From Kitasatospora sp. NBC_01246 (GTDB taxonomy: Bacteria > Actinomycetota > Actinomycetes > Streptomycetales > Streptomycetaceae): 64,000 nucleotides of DNA. The translations under genes and the position numbers were made by a program. The notes below the pieces were generated by a model. That model did not search any database. It saw nothing but the letters and a program-made list of their open reading frames with translations, and was not told the origin of the DNA. The stretch lies in NCBI RefSeq assembly GCF_036226505.1, contig NZ_CP108484.1, forward strand, positions 4,216,001 to 4,280,000, in the 5' to 3' direction. Positions 52,923 to 61,933 of this stretch are shown piece after piece (the stretch's first letter is position 1; each line of letters opens with the position of its first letter).

Positions 52923-52951
52923 TTGGCGCGGGCGCGGATCCTTGTTACTGT
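52923..52951 (+). promoter_or_regulatory. Candidate sigma-70-type promoter
   Basis: TTGGCG (52923-52928), 17-bp spacer, TACTGT (52946-52951), close to the vegetative consensus and rare in such G/C-rich DNA. Confidence 0.5.
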
Positions 52952-53008
52952 CTAAAGAGTCCGGTCGCTGGTGCATCCCCCGTCGCCAGCGGCCGGATCT
53001 TTTGTTTT
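52952..53008 (+). ncRNA. Candidate small RNA: one hairpin with C-rich loop and U-tract
   Basis: Downstream of the promoter-like element, AAAGA-TCCGG-CGCTGG pairs with CCAGCG-CCGGA-TCTTT (one bulge and one G-U pair), leaving an exposed TGCATCCCCCGTCG loop. TCTTTTGTTTT follows. It stands between convergent genes. It may be a roughly 50-nt RNA or simply the terminator of the SEC-C gene 110 bp upstream. Confidence 0.45.
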
Positions 53009-53158
53009 CCGGCCCCGGCCCGCTCCGACGGGTGGACCGTGCCCGATCAGTACCCCGGCCGATCGGCCCGCCGGCCCGGCCGCGACCGACGCACCGGCCC
53101 CCGCCGCACCGGCCACGGGGGCCGAGCGACAGGGGCCGGACGAGGCGCGGAAGCCCCG

Positions 53159-53797
53159 TCAGTACGCCGAGCGCCCGCTGTCCAGCTGGACCGTCGCCTC
53201 GACCAACTCCCCCAGCAGCGGCCCGACCTCGGGCAGCCACACACCGCCGTCGGCCGCCGGACGCGGCGGCAGCACCCAGCGCACCCCGCCGCCCGAGCCG
53301 CCGCCCGGCGGCAGCGCCAGGAAGCCGCCCGAGCCGTGGTAGCGCAACGACCCCGGAACCCAAGGAAGTTGGGCGAGCATCTCGCCGAGCGCCTCCAGCG
53401 AGTAGGGGGCGACGAGCATCGCGTAGCGGCCGGGCATCGACAGGACCGGGCCGAGCGGCAGCCGCAGCGCCGCGAGGTAGGCGAGCGCCCGGGCACCGGC
53501 CGCCGCGGGCAGGCTGACCGCCGAGACCGTCCCGCCGGTCGCCGCGAGCACCGGTGCGTCCGGACTCTGCCGCTCCCACCACCACCGCACCATCCGGGCG
53601 TCGGTGGTGGCCGCCAGCAGCGACGGGTCGTGCGGGTGGGCTCCGGGGACGGAGCAGTCCGCGTCCCCGCACGAACAGTGGCCGCCGACCAGCAGCGTGC
53701 CGGGCACCACCGGCCAGCGGTGGTCGACCGCGGCGGCCAGGGCCGCGGCCAACCGGACGGAACGGACTGTCGACCGGCTCCTTGAGTTCTCGCGCAT
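53159..53797 (-). CDS. Bifunctional primase/polymerase (Prim-Pol N-terminal)-like protein
   Basis: 212 aa from ATG 53797. It has the cysteine-rich HCSCGDADCSVPGAHPHDP motif and WWWERQSPDAPVLAATGG typical of actinobacterial proteins named bifunctional DNA primase/polymerase. The length is far below full Prim-Pol enzymes, and I do not see the catalytic DXD motif, so polymerase activity is doubtful. Some streptomycete members are regulatory or plasmid-related. Divergent from the SpoIIE-like gene. Confidence 0.75.
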   Translation of the reverse strand: MRENSRSRSTVRSVRLAAALAAAVDHRWPVVPGTLLVGGHCSCGDADCSVPGAHPHDPSLLAATTDARMVRWWWERQSPDAPVLAATGGTVSAVSLPAAAGARALAYLAALRLPLGPVLSMPGRYAMLVAPYSLEALGEMLAQLPWVPGSLRYHGSGGFLALPPGGGSGGGVRWVLPPRPAADGGVWLPEVGPLLGELVEATVQLDSGRSAY

Positions 53798-54387
53798 GGC
53801 GCTCGTTCCTTTCCGTGACCGCTCGGGTCGCTCCGGCCCCGCCGGCCGGCGGCCGGGGAAACGCCGCACGGGCCCGTACCGGGCCGGTGGGCTTGGCGAA
53901 CGGCGTGGCGGGGATGGAGCACGGTGTGGAGCACGACATGAAAGAGCCGCGATGCGAACAGCCCTTGGAACGAGAATCCCGTATGCGACCGGATGGACGC
54001 CGCCCGGGCGCGGTTGGTTCCACCGTACGAGTGAGTGACTTCCGGCCGACCCGGCCGACGGGCGGCGAAAGCATACGATCCGGACGGCCGCGAGAGCCGT
54101 CCTGACGGTTCTGCCCGTTCTCCGGCGCTCCATGCCCGCGGGCTCGGCAGGGGCGCGCACGAACGGAGCGGGCCCCGGCCGGGCCCGGCGGGACGGAGAA
54201 CCGGCCACCCGCGTCGTCATGGATCTGGACATGCCCCGAATGGCCTGTGTAGAAGTGGTGGCATTGCTGTCGATCAATGACGAGTAGTAGCGAATCGAGG
54301 CGAATCACGCCCTTTGGCCGTGCTCGCTCCCATCGGCCGTACCTGGGGGATCCGCATGACACGTACCACCGCGTCAGGAGTGGCGGC
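53798..54387. other. 590-bp divergent gene-free region
   Basis: Promoter region for the Prim-Pol-like gene and the phosphatase gene. A small GACGGC/GCCGTC hairpin lies near 54088. No credible gene; frames reading through from 54277 lack a ribosome site. Confidence 0.55.
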
Positions 54388-55890
54388 ATGACTGAGTCCC
54401 ACCCGTCGTCGACGGCCTCCGAGCCGGGCGATCCCCGTCGCCCCCGCGGGCTCTCGGTGCTCGACCATCCGGGCTTCCCCACGCCCCCCGCCGGACCGGC
54501 CGGGCAGCCGGGCTGCGCGGCCGACGAGCCGCCGGCCCGTACCGAACCGGCCGGCGGTACCGAACCGCCCGGCGCCCCGGAGGCCCGCCCGGCACCCCCG
54601 GCCGGGCTGCAGGACCGTTTGGCCGGACGGCTGTCCGATTTCACCAGCCTCCACGAGCACTCCGAGCGGCTGGCCCGCGCCCGCGGCCTGACGGCCACCC
54701 TGGAGGCCGTGCTGGCCTCCGGCGCCGCGCTGCTCGGCGCCGACCGCGCCCTGCTGGTCACCGCGCTGCCCGGCGGCGGCCCCAGCCAGCCGGTCGGGTA
54801 CGGGCTCGACCGCGCCAGCCTCGGCGCGCTGGAGACGGTGCCCACCGAGCAGAGCCCGCTCGCCCGGCTGCTGCGCGAGCACGACCGGCCCGACCGGCTG
54901 CAGTCGCGCGACCTCGCCACCGACCCCGCGATCGGCGCCCGGCTGCGCGAGCTCGCCGGCCACCTCCGCCTCGGCGGCTGCCACGGGCTGCCGCTCGCCA
55001 CCGCGGAGGACGGCCCGCTGGCCGCCGTCCTCTGGTTCTACGACGAGCCCGCCGAGCCCACCGAGCGCCAGTGCGAGCTCGTCCGCCGGTACTGCGACGT
55101 CGCCGCCCCGCTGCTGGCCAAGGAACTCGAAGCGGACCGGGTCCGGCGCACCACCGAGGCGCTCTGCCGCGGCCTGCTCCCGGACCGCCTCCCGCAGCCC
55201 GCCGGCCTGCGGCTGGCCGCCCGGCTCGTCCCGGCCGGGCTGGACCGCTCGGCCGGCAGCGACTGGTACGACGCCATCCCGCTGCCGGACGGCACCGTCG
55301 GCCTGACCGTCGGCAGCGTCTCCGGCGACGGTCCGGGCGCCGGCCCCTGCTCCGCCCCCGGCGCGGCCGCCGCGATGGGCCGGGTCCGGGCCGCGCTGCG
55401 GGCGTACGCCGTCCTGGAGGGCGAGGACCCGGTCTCCGTCCTGGGGGACCTGGAGCTGCTGCTCAAGACCACCGAGCCGGCCCGCAGCGCCACCGCCCTC
55501 TACGCCTGGATCGAGCCGGACGAGCGCCGGATCACCCTGGCCGGGGCCGGGCACTGCCCGCCGGTGCTGGTCACCCGGCAGGGCGCCGAGTTCGTGGAGA
55601 CCTCGCTCTCCGCGCCGCTCGGCATGCTCTCCTGCTGGGAGGCGCCGGGCGTCGAGCTGACCGCCGGGCGCGGCGACACCCTGGTGCTCTACACCGAGGG
55701 CCTGGCCCGCCGCTGCGGCCCGACCCTGCACGCCGGACAGGCCAACCTGCGCCGGGCCGCCGCCGACGCCCCGCGCGACGTGCGGATCGACCCGGACCGG
55801 CTCTGCGCCCACCTGCTGGCCGTCTGCGCGACCCGGGAGGCCGGGCCCGCCACCGACGACCTGATGGTGCTGGCCGCGCGCTTCGAGTAG
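54388..55890 (+). CDS. GAF-SpoIIE (PP2C-type) phosphatase with altered metal site
   Basis: 500 aa from ATG 54388, seven bases after CAGGAG. A disordered N-terminus (1-75), a GAF sensor domain (about 90-240), then a SpoIIE/PP2C domain. The usual GGDWYD is GSDWYD (kept), but GDVXGHG is VGSVSGDG, and YTDGL is YTEGL; TDDLMVLA is kept. So two of four expected metal Asp positions differ. It may be a weakly active phosphatase or a binding protein. The family counteracts RsbW-like kinases by dephosphorylating STAS anti-anti-sigma factors. Confidence 0.87.
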   Translation: MTESHPSSTASEPGDPRRPRGLSVLDHPGFPTPPAGPAGQPGCAADEPPARTEPAGGTEPPGAPEARPAPPAGLQDRLAGRLSDFTSLHEHSERLARARGLTATLEAVLASGAALLGADRALLVTALPGGGPSQPVGYGLDRASLGALETVPTEQSPLARLLREHDRPDRLQSRDLATDPAIGARLRELAGHLRLGGCHGLPLATAEDGPLAAVLWFYDEPAEPTERQCELVRRYCDVAAPLLAKELEADRVRRTTEALCRGLLPDRLPQPAGLRLAARLVPAGLDRSAGSDWYDAIPLPDGTVGLTVGSVSGDGPGAGPCSAPGAAAAMGRVRAALRAYAVLEGEDPVSVLGDLELLLKTTEPARSATALYAWIEPDERRITLAGAGHCPPVLVTRQGAEFVETSLSAPLGMLSCWEAPGVELTAGRGDTLVLYTEGLARRCGPTLHAGQANLRRAAADAPRDVRIDPDRLCAHLLAVCATREAGPATDDLMVLAARFE

Positions 55891-56071
55891 CCGGCGGCGC
55901 CCGTGCCGCGGCCCCGCGGCGGGGCTTCCCGGGCCGAGGCCGCCGGAGGCCGGGCGGCCGGGCGTCCGTACCATGGACGCACGGCCGCCCACGTGTGTCG
56001 CGATCCGACGCCCCCCGGCCCTTCGCCCGGGGGACCCCCATGGGCGGCACCCGCGCAAGGAGGCGACGTAC

Positions 56072-57571
56072 GTGACCGAGGACCGCACCCCGGCAGTGGC
56101 CGAGAACCCCGAGGCCGCCGGCGGCGAGGAGCCGCAGGAGTTCAAGGGCCGCAAGAACGGCCTGTACTCGGAGGTCTCCGACGAGCTCGCCGCCTCGATG
56201 AAGTCCGGCTGGGCCGACACCGAGCTGCACGGCCTCACCCCGGTCGCCCAGGCCCCGTACGCCGCCGAGCGCCGCGCCCGGCTCTCCGCCGCCTTCCCCG
56301 GCGAGCGCCTGGTCGTGCCGGCCGGCACCCTGCGGGTCCGGGCCAACGACACCGACTACAACTTCCGCGCCGCCAGCGAGTACGTGCACCTCACCGGCGA
56401 CCAGACCGAGGACGCGGTGCTGGTCGCCGAGCCCACCGGCGCGGCCGGCCACGACTTCGGCCTCTACCTGCTGCCGCGCTCCGACCGCGAGAACGGCGAG
56501 TTCTGGCTGGACGGCTACGGCGAGCTGTGGGTCGGCCGCCGCCACAGCCTCACCGAGCAGGAGCAGCTGCTCGGCCTGCCGGTCCGCGACGTCCGCAAGG
56601 CCGCCGAGGAGCTGGCCGGGCGCGCCAAGGCCGACGCCGTGCCGACCCGGATCGTGCGCGGCTACGACGCCGGTCTGGAGTCCGCGCTCGCCGAGGTGCT
56701 GGACGCCGACAAGGACGCCGGGCTCAAGGAGTTCCTGAGCGGCCTGCGACTGGTCAAGGACGAGTGGGAGATCGGCGAGCTGCGGGCCGCCTGCACCGCC
56801 ACCGTCAACGGCTTCACCGACGTGGTGCGCGAGCTCGGCCAGGCCGTCGCCACCTCCGAGCGCTGGATCGAGGGCACCTTCTGGCGCCGCGCCCGGGTCG
56901 AGGGCAACGACGTCGGCTACGGCTCCATCTGCGCCGCCGGCCCGCACGCGACCACCCTGCACTGGGTGCGCAACGACGGCGAGGTCCGCCCGGGCGAGCT
57001 GCTGCTGCTGGACGCCGGCGTGGAGACGCACAGCCTCTACACCGCCGACGTGACCCGCACGCTGCCGATCGACGGCCGGTTCAACGAGCTCCAGCGCAAG
57101 ATCTACCAGGCGGTGTACGACGCCCAGGAGGCCGGCATCGCGGCGGTGAAGCCCGGTGCCCGGTTCCGTGACTTCCACGACGCCTCGCAGCGCGTGCTGG
57201 CCGAGCGCCTGCTCGCCTGGGGCCTGCTGGACGCCTCGGTGTACGACCTGGAGAAGGTGCTGGAGCTGGGCCTGCAGCGCCGCTGGACCCTGCACGGCAC
57301 CGGCCACATGCTCGGCCTGGACGTCCACGACTGCGCTCACTCCCGCACCGAGGAGCACGTCGACGCGCTGCTGGTGCCCGGCATGGTGCTCACCGTCGAG
57401 CCCGGCCTGTACTTCCAGCAGGACGACCTGACCGTGCCCGAGGAGTACCGGGGCATCGGCGTCCGGATCGAGGACGACATCCTGGTCACCGCCGACGGCA
57501 ACGAGAACCTCTCGGCGGGCCTGCCCCGCCGCGCCGAGGACGTCGAGGCGTGGATGGCCTCGCTGGCCTGA
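56072..57571 (+). CDS. pepP: Xaa-Pro aminopeptidase (aminopeptidase P)
   Basis: 499 aa from GTG 56072 with AAGGAGG upstream. N-terminal AMP domain (DTDYNFRAASEYVHLTGDQ) and a C-terminal pita-bread fold with the five metal ligands: DAGVETHSLYTADVTRTLP (two Asp), HGTGHMLGLDVHD (His), TVEPGLYF and IRIEDD-type VRIEDDILV (Glu). It removes the N-terminal residue before proline, using two Mn ions, in the cytosol. Size and layout normal. A terminator follows. Confidence 0.95.
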   Translation: MTEDRTPAVAENPEAAGGEEPQEFKGRKNGLYSEVSDELAASMKSGWADTELHGLTPVAQAPYAAERRARLSAAFPGERLVVPAGTLRVRANDTDYNFRAASEYVHLTGDQTEDAVLVAEPTGAAGHDFGLYLLPRSDRENGEFWLDGYGELWVGRRHSLTEQEQLLGLPVRDVRKAAEELAGRAKADAVPTRIVRGYDAGLESALAEVLDADKDAGLKEFLSGLRLVKDEWEIGELRAACTATVNGFTDVVRELGQAVATSERWIEGTFWRRARVEGNDVGYGSICAAGPHATTLHWVRNDGEVRPGELLLLDAGVETHSLYTADVTRTLPIDGRFNELQRKIYQAVYDAQEAGIAAVKPGARFRDFHDASQRVLAERLLAWGLLDASVYDLEKVLELGLQRRWTLHGTGHMLGLDVHDCAHSRTEEHVDALLVPGMVLTVEPGLYFQQDDLTVPEEYRGIGVRIEDDILVTADGNENLSAGLPRRAEDVEAWMASLA

Positions 57572-57584
57572 GCCCGACCGGCAC

Positions 57585-57624
57585 GCCACGGGCCCGGCTC
57601 CCCGGTGGGGGCCGGGCCCGTGGC
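57585..57624. terminator. Bidirectional terminator
   Basis: 14-bp stem (GCCACGGGCCCGGC) between convergent pepP and the ECF operon. Confidence 0.85.
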
Positions 57625-57631
57625 GCGCGCG

Positions 57632-59083
57632 CTACTTGGCGACCACCCGGACCGGGACGGTGCGGGTCCCGATGACGGTGGGCGGCCCCTGCTCGGGGGT
57701 CACCAGCGCGCTGACGGTCACCGGCATGACTCCGGCGCCGTCCTGGGCCGTCAGCTTCATCCGGTACCTGATGGTGAAGGCGTTCCCCGGCGCCAGCGGG
57801 CCGGCGTCGTCGAAGACCGGCTTGCCCGCCGCCGGCGGGGCGATGGTCAGGGCCTTCCACGATCCCGCGCCGTTCGCGCGCTCCAGGGTTCCGGTCACGG
57901 CGCCCTTGCTCCCGGCGTAGGACTCCGCGACCAGCTGGGGCACCACCTGGGCGTAGCTGGTCCGACCGGTGTTCTTGAAGGTCACGACGAACTCCACCGG
58001 AGTGCCGTCGTTCGGGAGCTGCTGACCCGTGGTGAGCCCCTCCACGGTGACGCTGATGTCGTTCTGGCCCGCCGCCGAGGGTGCCTGACGGCCGCTGAGG
58101 TCGATGGTGTCGAGGATCGACACCAGACCCGGCTGGTAGTCCGGCTTGAGACCGTTCGCCGTGATGAACACCTGATCGTCCTTCAGGCCCCACATCTGGG
58201 CCGTGAAGTCCTCCCCGGGCTTGCAGGTGACCTGCCACTGCGTCTTCGAGATCGCCCGCCCGGCCACGATGTCACGGCTCTTGGCCGGCTCGCCGATCTT
58301 CGTGTAGGGCGCGGTGGGGACGTAGGGGTGTCCCCAGACCGGGCAGCTGGGCTGGTGGCTGAAGCCGGACGAGGCGTCCAGGTCGAACGCCGTCGGCCAG
58401 ATCGCGTGCTCGGCCTCGTCGGCGGTGTTGTACGCGGTGATCAGCACGCCGTAGGGCTCACAGGCCTCCTGGGTCCAACCCGGCTGGGCACCCGTGGGCG
58501 CGCCCGGGCTCAGGACGCACAGACTGGTCCCCGCCGGGTCCGGCGGCACGACCCGCCAACCCGCCGGCACCTTGAACTTCACGCCCCGGAACGTGTACGG
58601 GGTCGCGGCCGTGGTGGGTGGGGCGGTGCTGCTCTGGGTGCTGCGCGGGGTGGCGGCGCCGCCCGGGGCGGCCGGCTCGCCGGTGCCCGTGGGGTCGGCC
58701 GCCGGGGCGGAGGTCTCGGTGCCGGCCGCCGTCGGAGTGTCGGCGGGGGTCGGCTCCACGGTCGGGACCGCGCTGGGGCTCGGGCTCGCGGAGGCCGTGA
58801 CGGTGGCCGCCGGGCCGGGATCGCCCCGGTCGGCCACCGTGTCGCCGCGGAAGCCGAGCACGCCGAACGCCATCGCGGCGGCCAGGCCGAACAGCGGCAC
58901 GGCGGCGAGGTAGACGGGCTTGAGCCGGCGCAGCCGCCGGCTCGGCGGCGCGGCCGGGCGCAGGTCGTGTGCGGTGATCCGCATCGCTCTGGCGTTCATC
59001 GCCTCGCGGAGCAGCCGTTCCATCGGGGTGTCGTCCGGCCCGTCACCGTCACCGCCGGTCCGGCGGGGAAGCTTCTCGGTCAT
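57632..59083 (-). CDS. Membrane protein partner of the ECF sigma factor (putative anti-sigma)
   Basis: 483 aa from ATG 59083 (ATGA overlap with the sigma gene), after GGAGAAGG. Residues 1-62 are cytosolic and basic (PMERLLREAMNARAMRITAHDLRP), a membrane helix lies at about 63-85, and a long Ser/Thr/Pro linker leads to an outside domain (about 165-330) with scattered Cys and a C-terminal Ig-like part (SVTVEGLTTGQQLPNDGTPVEFVVTF). The topology and overlap with an ECF sigma gene suggest it senses an outside signal and controls that sigma factor. No canonical ZAS motif is seen. Confidence 0.75.
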   Translation of the reverse strand: MTEKLPRRTGGDGDGPDDTPMERLLREAMNARAMRITAHDLRPAAPPSRRLRRLKPVYLAAVPLFGLAAAMAFGVLGFRGDTVADRGDPGPAATVTASASPSPSAVPTVEPTPADTPTAAGTETSAPAADPTGTGEPAAPGGAATPRSTQSSTAPPTTAATPYTFRGVKFKVPAGWRVVPPDPAGTSLCVLSPGAPTGAQPGWTQEACEPYGVLITAYNTADEAEHAIWPTAFDLDASSGFSHQPSCPVWGHPYVPTAPYTKIGEPAKSRDIVAGRAISKTQWQVTCKPGEDFTAQMWGLKDDQVFITANGLKPDYQPGLVSILDTIDLSGRQAPSAAGQNDISVTVEGLTTGQQLPNDGTPVEFVVTFKNTGRTSYAQVVPQLVAESYAGSKGAVTGTLERANGAGSWKALTIAPPAAGKPVFDDAGPLAPGNAFTIRYRMKLTAQDGAGVMPVTVSALVTPEQGPPTVIGTRTVPVRVVAK

Positions 59084-59787
59084 CGAACCTTCTCCAGATG
59101 CTTTTCCAAGGCGTCCAAGGCCCGGCTGGCGGTGGACTTCACAGCGCCCCGGGAGAGCCCCAGGGTTTCCGCTATCTGTGCTTCGGACATGTCCGACCAG
59201 TAGCGCAGCACCAGCAGCTCGCGCTGGCGGGAGGTCAGCTCCCGCAGGGCGACCAGGACGCGGCGGTGCTCGTCGTTGAGCACCGCGTGCTCCTCGGCCG
59301 ACGGCGCGTCGGCCTCGTGCGGGGGGACGTACTCGCGGGCGGTCTTGCGGCGGCGCAGCATCGACCGGGCGCCGTTGACCACGCTGGTGCGCAGGTATCC
59401 GAGGGCGTTGTCCAGGTCGTCCAGCTGCTCGCCGTGGCGCTGGTAGAGCTGGGTGAAGGCCTCCTGCACGACGTCCTCGGCGAGGTCCTGGTGGTCGACC
59501 AGCAGGACGGCCATCCGCACCAGGCCCAGCCGGTGCGCGTGGTAGAGGCCGGTCAGGGTGGGGCGTTCCTCCGCCTCCTGCTTGCGCCCGCCGCGCAGCA
59601 GCCGCAGCCCCGACCGGCGCTGCACCGCCTCCTGCTCGGAGCTCGACGGGGCGCCGTCCGACGAGGCGTCCCGGGGAGCCGCCGCCCCGCCCGCCTCCCG
59701 CGCGCCGAAGAGCAGTCCGACCAGCCCGGCGCGGAGGAAGCCGCCGCTCCTCCCGCCTCCCACGATCGGCCCGATGGCCATGGACAT
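59080..59787 (-). CDS. SigE-family ECF RNA polymerase sigma factor
   Basis: 235 aa from ATG 59787. Region 2 (LYHAHRLGLVRMAVLLVDHQDLAEDVVQEAFTQLY in parts) and region 4 helix-turn-helix (ELLVLRYWSDMSEAQIAETLGLSRGAVKSTASRAL) are intact. A 65-residue N-terminal extension is unusual and Gly/Ala-rich. The SigE-type actinobacterial ECF group is often encoded with a membrane protein, as here, translationally coupled by ATGA. Divergent from the GlxA gene; target genes unknown. Confidence 0.92.
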   Translation of the reverse strand: MSMAIGPIVGGGRSGGFLRAGLVGLLFGAREAGGAAAPRDASSDGAPSSSEQEAVQRRSGLRLLRGGRKQEAEERPTLTGLYHAHRLGLVRMAVLLVDHQDLAEDVVQEAFTQLYQRHGEQLDDLDNALGYLRTSVVNGARSMLRRRKTAREYVPPHEADAPSAEEHAVLNDEHRRVLVALRELTSRQRELLVLRYWSDMSEAQIAETLGLSRGAVKSTASRALDALEKHLEKVR

Positions 59788-60030
59788 CCGCGTTCTGCTT
59801 TCCCCCAGGGACGGTTTCCGGCGTGGACCGGACCGTCATGACACATGATCAAGATCGTGATCGGCGGGAATCCTGCCATCACCTCGACCGCCGGCAGAAC
59901 CCGCCCCCCACTGGTGATGGACGTGCGAGGAGGGCGGAGGTTGCAGGTGACTTCGCAGAAGTTTTCGATCTGGCCGGAACGGCTACACTCACCCGCATCC
60001 CGCCACCGCCGCCCAGTCCGAGGGGACCTC

Positions 60031-61068
60031 ATGGCCGACCAGCAGACCACCGGCCCGGTGGCCGTCGCGATCGGACGGCGGCCGGAGCCGGTGCACGATG
60101 TCGCGGTGTACGCCTTCGACGGCATGACGCCGTTCGAACTCGGGGTGGTGGTCGAGGTGTTCGGGCTGGCGCGGCCCGAGCTCAGCGGCCTGCTGGCCGC
60201 CCCCTGGTACGGGCTCAAGGTCTGCGCCGACCGGCCGGACACCGCGCTGCGGTCGGTCGGCGGCTTCTCGCTGACGGCGCACCACGGCCTGGACGACCTC
60301 GCCGCCGCCGACACCGTGGTGGTCCCCGGGGTCCCGAACGCCTTCAGCGGCGAGGTCTCCCCCGGGCTGGTCGCCGCGCTGCGCACGGCGCACGAGCGCG
60401 GTGCGCGGATCGTCTCGATCTGCTCCGGCGCCTTCGCACTGGCCGCCGCCGGTCTGCTGGACGGCCGCGAGGCCACCACCCACTGGCGGTACGCCGAACT
60501 GCTCCAGCGCCGCCACCCGTCGGTCCGGGTCAATCCGGACGTGCTGTACGTGGACAGCGGCTCCGTCCTGACCAGCGCGGGCAGCGCCGCCGGGATCGAC
60601 CTCTGCCTCCACCTGGTCCGCCGGGACCACGGTGCCAAGGTGGCCAACAGCGTGGCCCGCCGCTTCGTGGTGCCGCCGCACCGGGACGGCGGGCAGGCCC
60701 AGTTCATCGAGGCGGCGGTCCGGCCGGTCGACGAGGAGGACGACGGGATCGCCCGTTCCATGCAGTGGGCGCTGGACCACCTGTCCGCCCCGCTGACGAT
60801 CTCCCTGCTGGCCCGGGCCGCCCGGATGTCCGACCGCTCGTACCTGCGGCACTTCACCGCCCGCAACGGCACCAGCCCGATGCGCTGGGTGATCAGCCAG
60901 CGCGTCGCGGCCAGCCTGCCGCTGCTCGAATCGCCGGACGGGTCGGTGGAGGAGATCGCCACCGCCGTCGGCTTCGAGAGTGCCGCGACCTTCCGGCACC
61001 ACTTCGGCCGGGTGATGCGCACCTCCCCGACCGCCTACCGGCGCGGTTTCGGACGCGGCGTGGCCTGA
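60031..61068 (+). CDS. GlxA-family AraC-type transcriptional regulator
   Basis: 345 aa from ATG 60031 directly after GAGGGGACC. N-terminal DJ-1/PfpI-like domain (AVYAFDGMTPFELGVVVEVFG, ICSGAFALAAAGLLDGR with the nucleophile-elbow Cys) and C-terminal AraC helix-turn-helix pair (TISLLARAARMSDRSYLRHFTARNGTSPMRWV, EEIATAVGFESAATFRHHFGRVMRTSPTAYRR). GlxA-type regulators respond to small metabolites; one in Streptomyces (AdpA) controls development, but this is a different, smaller protein. Target unknown. Confidence 0.9.
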   Translation: MADQQTTGPVAVAIGRRPEPVHDVAVYAFDGMTPFELGVVVEVFGLARPELSGLLAAPWYGLKVCADRPDTALRSVGGFSLTAHHGLDDLAAADTVVVPGVPNAFSGEVSPGLVAALRTAHERGARIVSICSGAFALAAAGLLDGREATTHWRYAELLQRRHPSVRVNPDVLYVDSGSVLTSAGSAAGIDLCLHLVRRDHGAKVANSVARRFVVPPHRDGGQAQFIEAAVRPVDEEDDGIARSMQWALDHLSAPLTISLLARAARMSDRSYLRHFTARNGTSPMRWVISQRVAASLPLLESPDGSVEEIATAVGFESAATFRHHFGRVMRTSPTAYRRGFGRGVA

Positions 61069-61075
61069 AGCCGGG

Positions 61076-61123
61076 CGTGGCCCGGGCCAGGACACGGCCC
61101 GGGCCTGCGCGTGGCCCGGGCCG
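61076..61123. terminator. Repeated GGCCCGGGCC hairpin region
   Basis: Three copies of GGCCCGGGCC between convergent genes can form alternative stems; likely a bidirectional terminator. Confidence 0.65.
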
Positions 61124-61129
61124 GCGGCC

Positions 61130-61906
61130 CTACGCCTGCTCTCCGGTGCGGAAGGCCGCGTTGGCGAGCATCGCGTCGTGCAGCCACTGGGCGAGGCCCG
61201 GGGCGAGCTCCTCGTAGGTGGCGGTGAACCGCGGGTCCGCGACGTACATCCCGGCGATACCCCGGTGGATCTCGAAGGTGCAGTCGTAGAAGTTGTCGCA
61301 GATGTGCTGCCGGTGGACCTCGGCGAGGTCCATGGCCGGACCGCCGTCGGCCGGTTCGCCGGCGGTGAAGGCCGCCACCAGACGGGCGTTGAGCGCGTCC
61401 GTCTCGGCCTTGATCCGCTGCCAGTCGCCCTTGTCGTAACCACCGGTGCGGCGCTGGGACTGCGCCCAGGCGTCGGTGTCGCCCCAGCGCTGCTCGGCCT
61501 CGGCCTCCCACTCCTCCCGGTAGGACTCGCCGAAGACCTCGAACTTCTCCTCCGGGGTCAGCTGGATTCCCATCTTCTGTGCCTCCATGGCGTGTTCGAC
61601 GGCCGCGGCCAGGTCCTGGAGGTGGCTGATGCGGTCGGTCAGCAGTCGGTGCTGGCGCCGCAGGTGCTCGCTCGGGCTGACCGAGCGGTCGTCCAGGATG
61701 GCCGCGATCTCTTCCAGGGGGAACCCGAGTTCGCGGTAGAACAGGATCTGCTGCAGCCGGTCGAGGTCGGTGTCCTGGTACCGGCGGTAGCCGGCCGGGG
61801 TACGCCCCTGCGGGGCGAGCAGTCCGATCTCGTCGTAGTGGTGCAGGGTGCGGACGGTGACCTTGGCGATCTCCGCCACGGCACCGACCGAGTAGCCGCC
61901 GCTCAT
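61130..61906 (-). CDS. tipA: TipA-like MerR regulator (TipAL) with TipAS domain
   Basis: 258 aa from ATG 61906. MerR DNA-binding domain (VGAVAEIAKVTVRTLHHYDEIGLL) and coiled coil to about 110, then the TipAS antibiotic-binding domain beginning MGIQLTPEEKFEVFG at Met112. TipA binds thiopeptides such as thiostrepton and activates its own promoter; the short form TipAS is made from an internal start. An internal GGAGG lies eight bases before Met112 here, so both forms are likely made. The promoter has a 19-bp spacer with a dyad. No associated resistance gene is adjacent. Confidence 0.93.
   Translation of the reverse strand: MSGGYSVGAVAEIAKVTVRTLHHYDEIGLLAPQGRTPAGYRRYQDTDLDRLQQILFYRELGFPLEEIAAILDDRSVSPSEHLRRQHRLLTDRISHLQDLAAAVEHAMEAQKMGIQLTPEEKFEVFGESYREEWEAEAEQRWGDTDAWAQSQRRTGGYDKGDWQRIKAETDALNARLVAAFTAGEPADGGPAMDLAEVHRQHICDNFYDCTFEIHRGIAGMYVADPRFTATYEELAPGLAQWLHDAMLANAAFRTGEQA
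61582..61586 (-). promoter_or_regulatory. Internal ribosome site for TipAS
   Basis: GGAGG inside the tipA coding sequence, eight bases before ATG 61573 (Met112), which begins the ligand-binding domain. Confidence 0.6.
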
Positions 61907-61933
61907 CCGGGCGCTCCCTTCTCGTTGGCCACG

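Noticed and set aside
52971..53342. GTG-started frame running from the hairpin near 52970
   Set aside because: It starts inside a terminator-like hairpin and U-tract, has no ribosome site and is Arg/Pro-biased.
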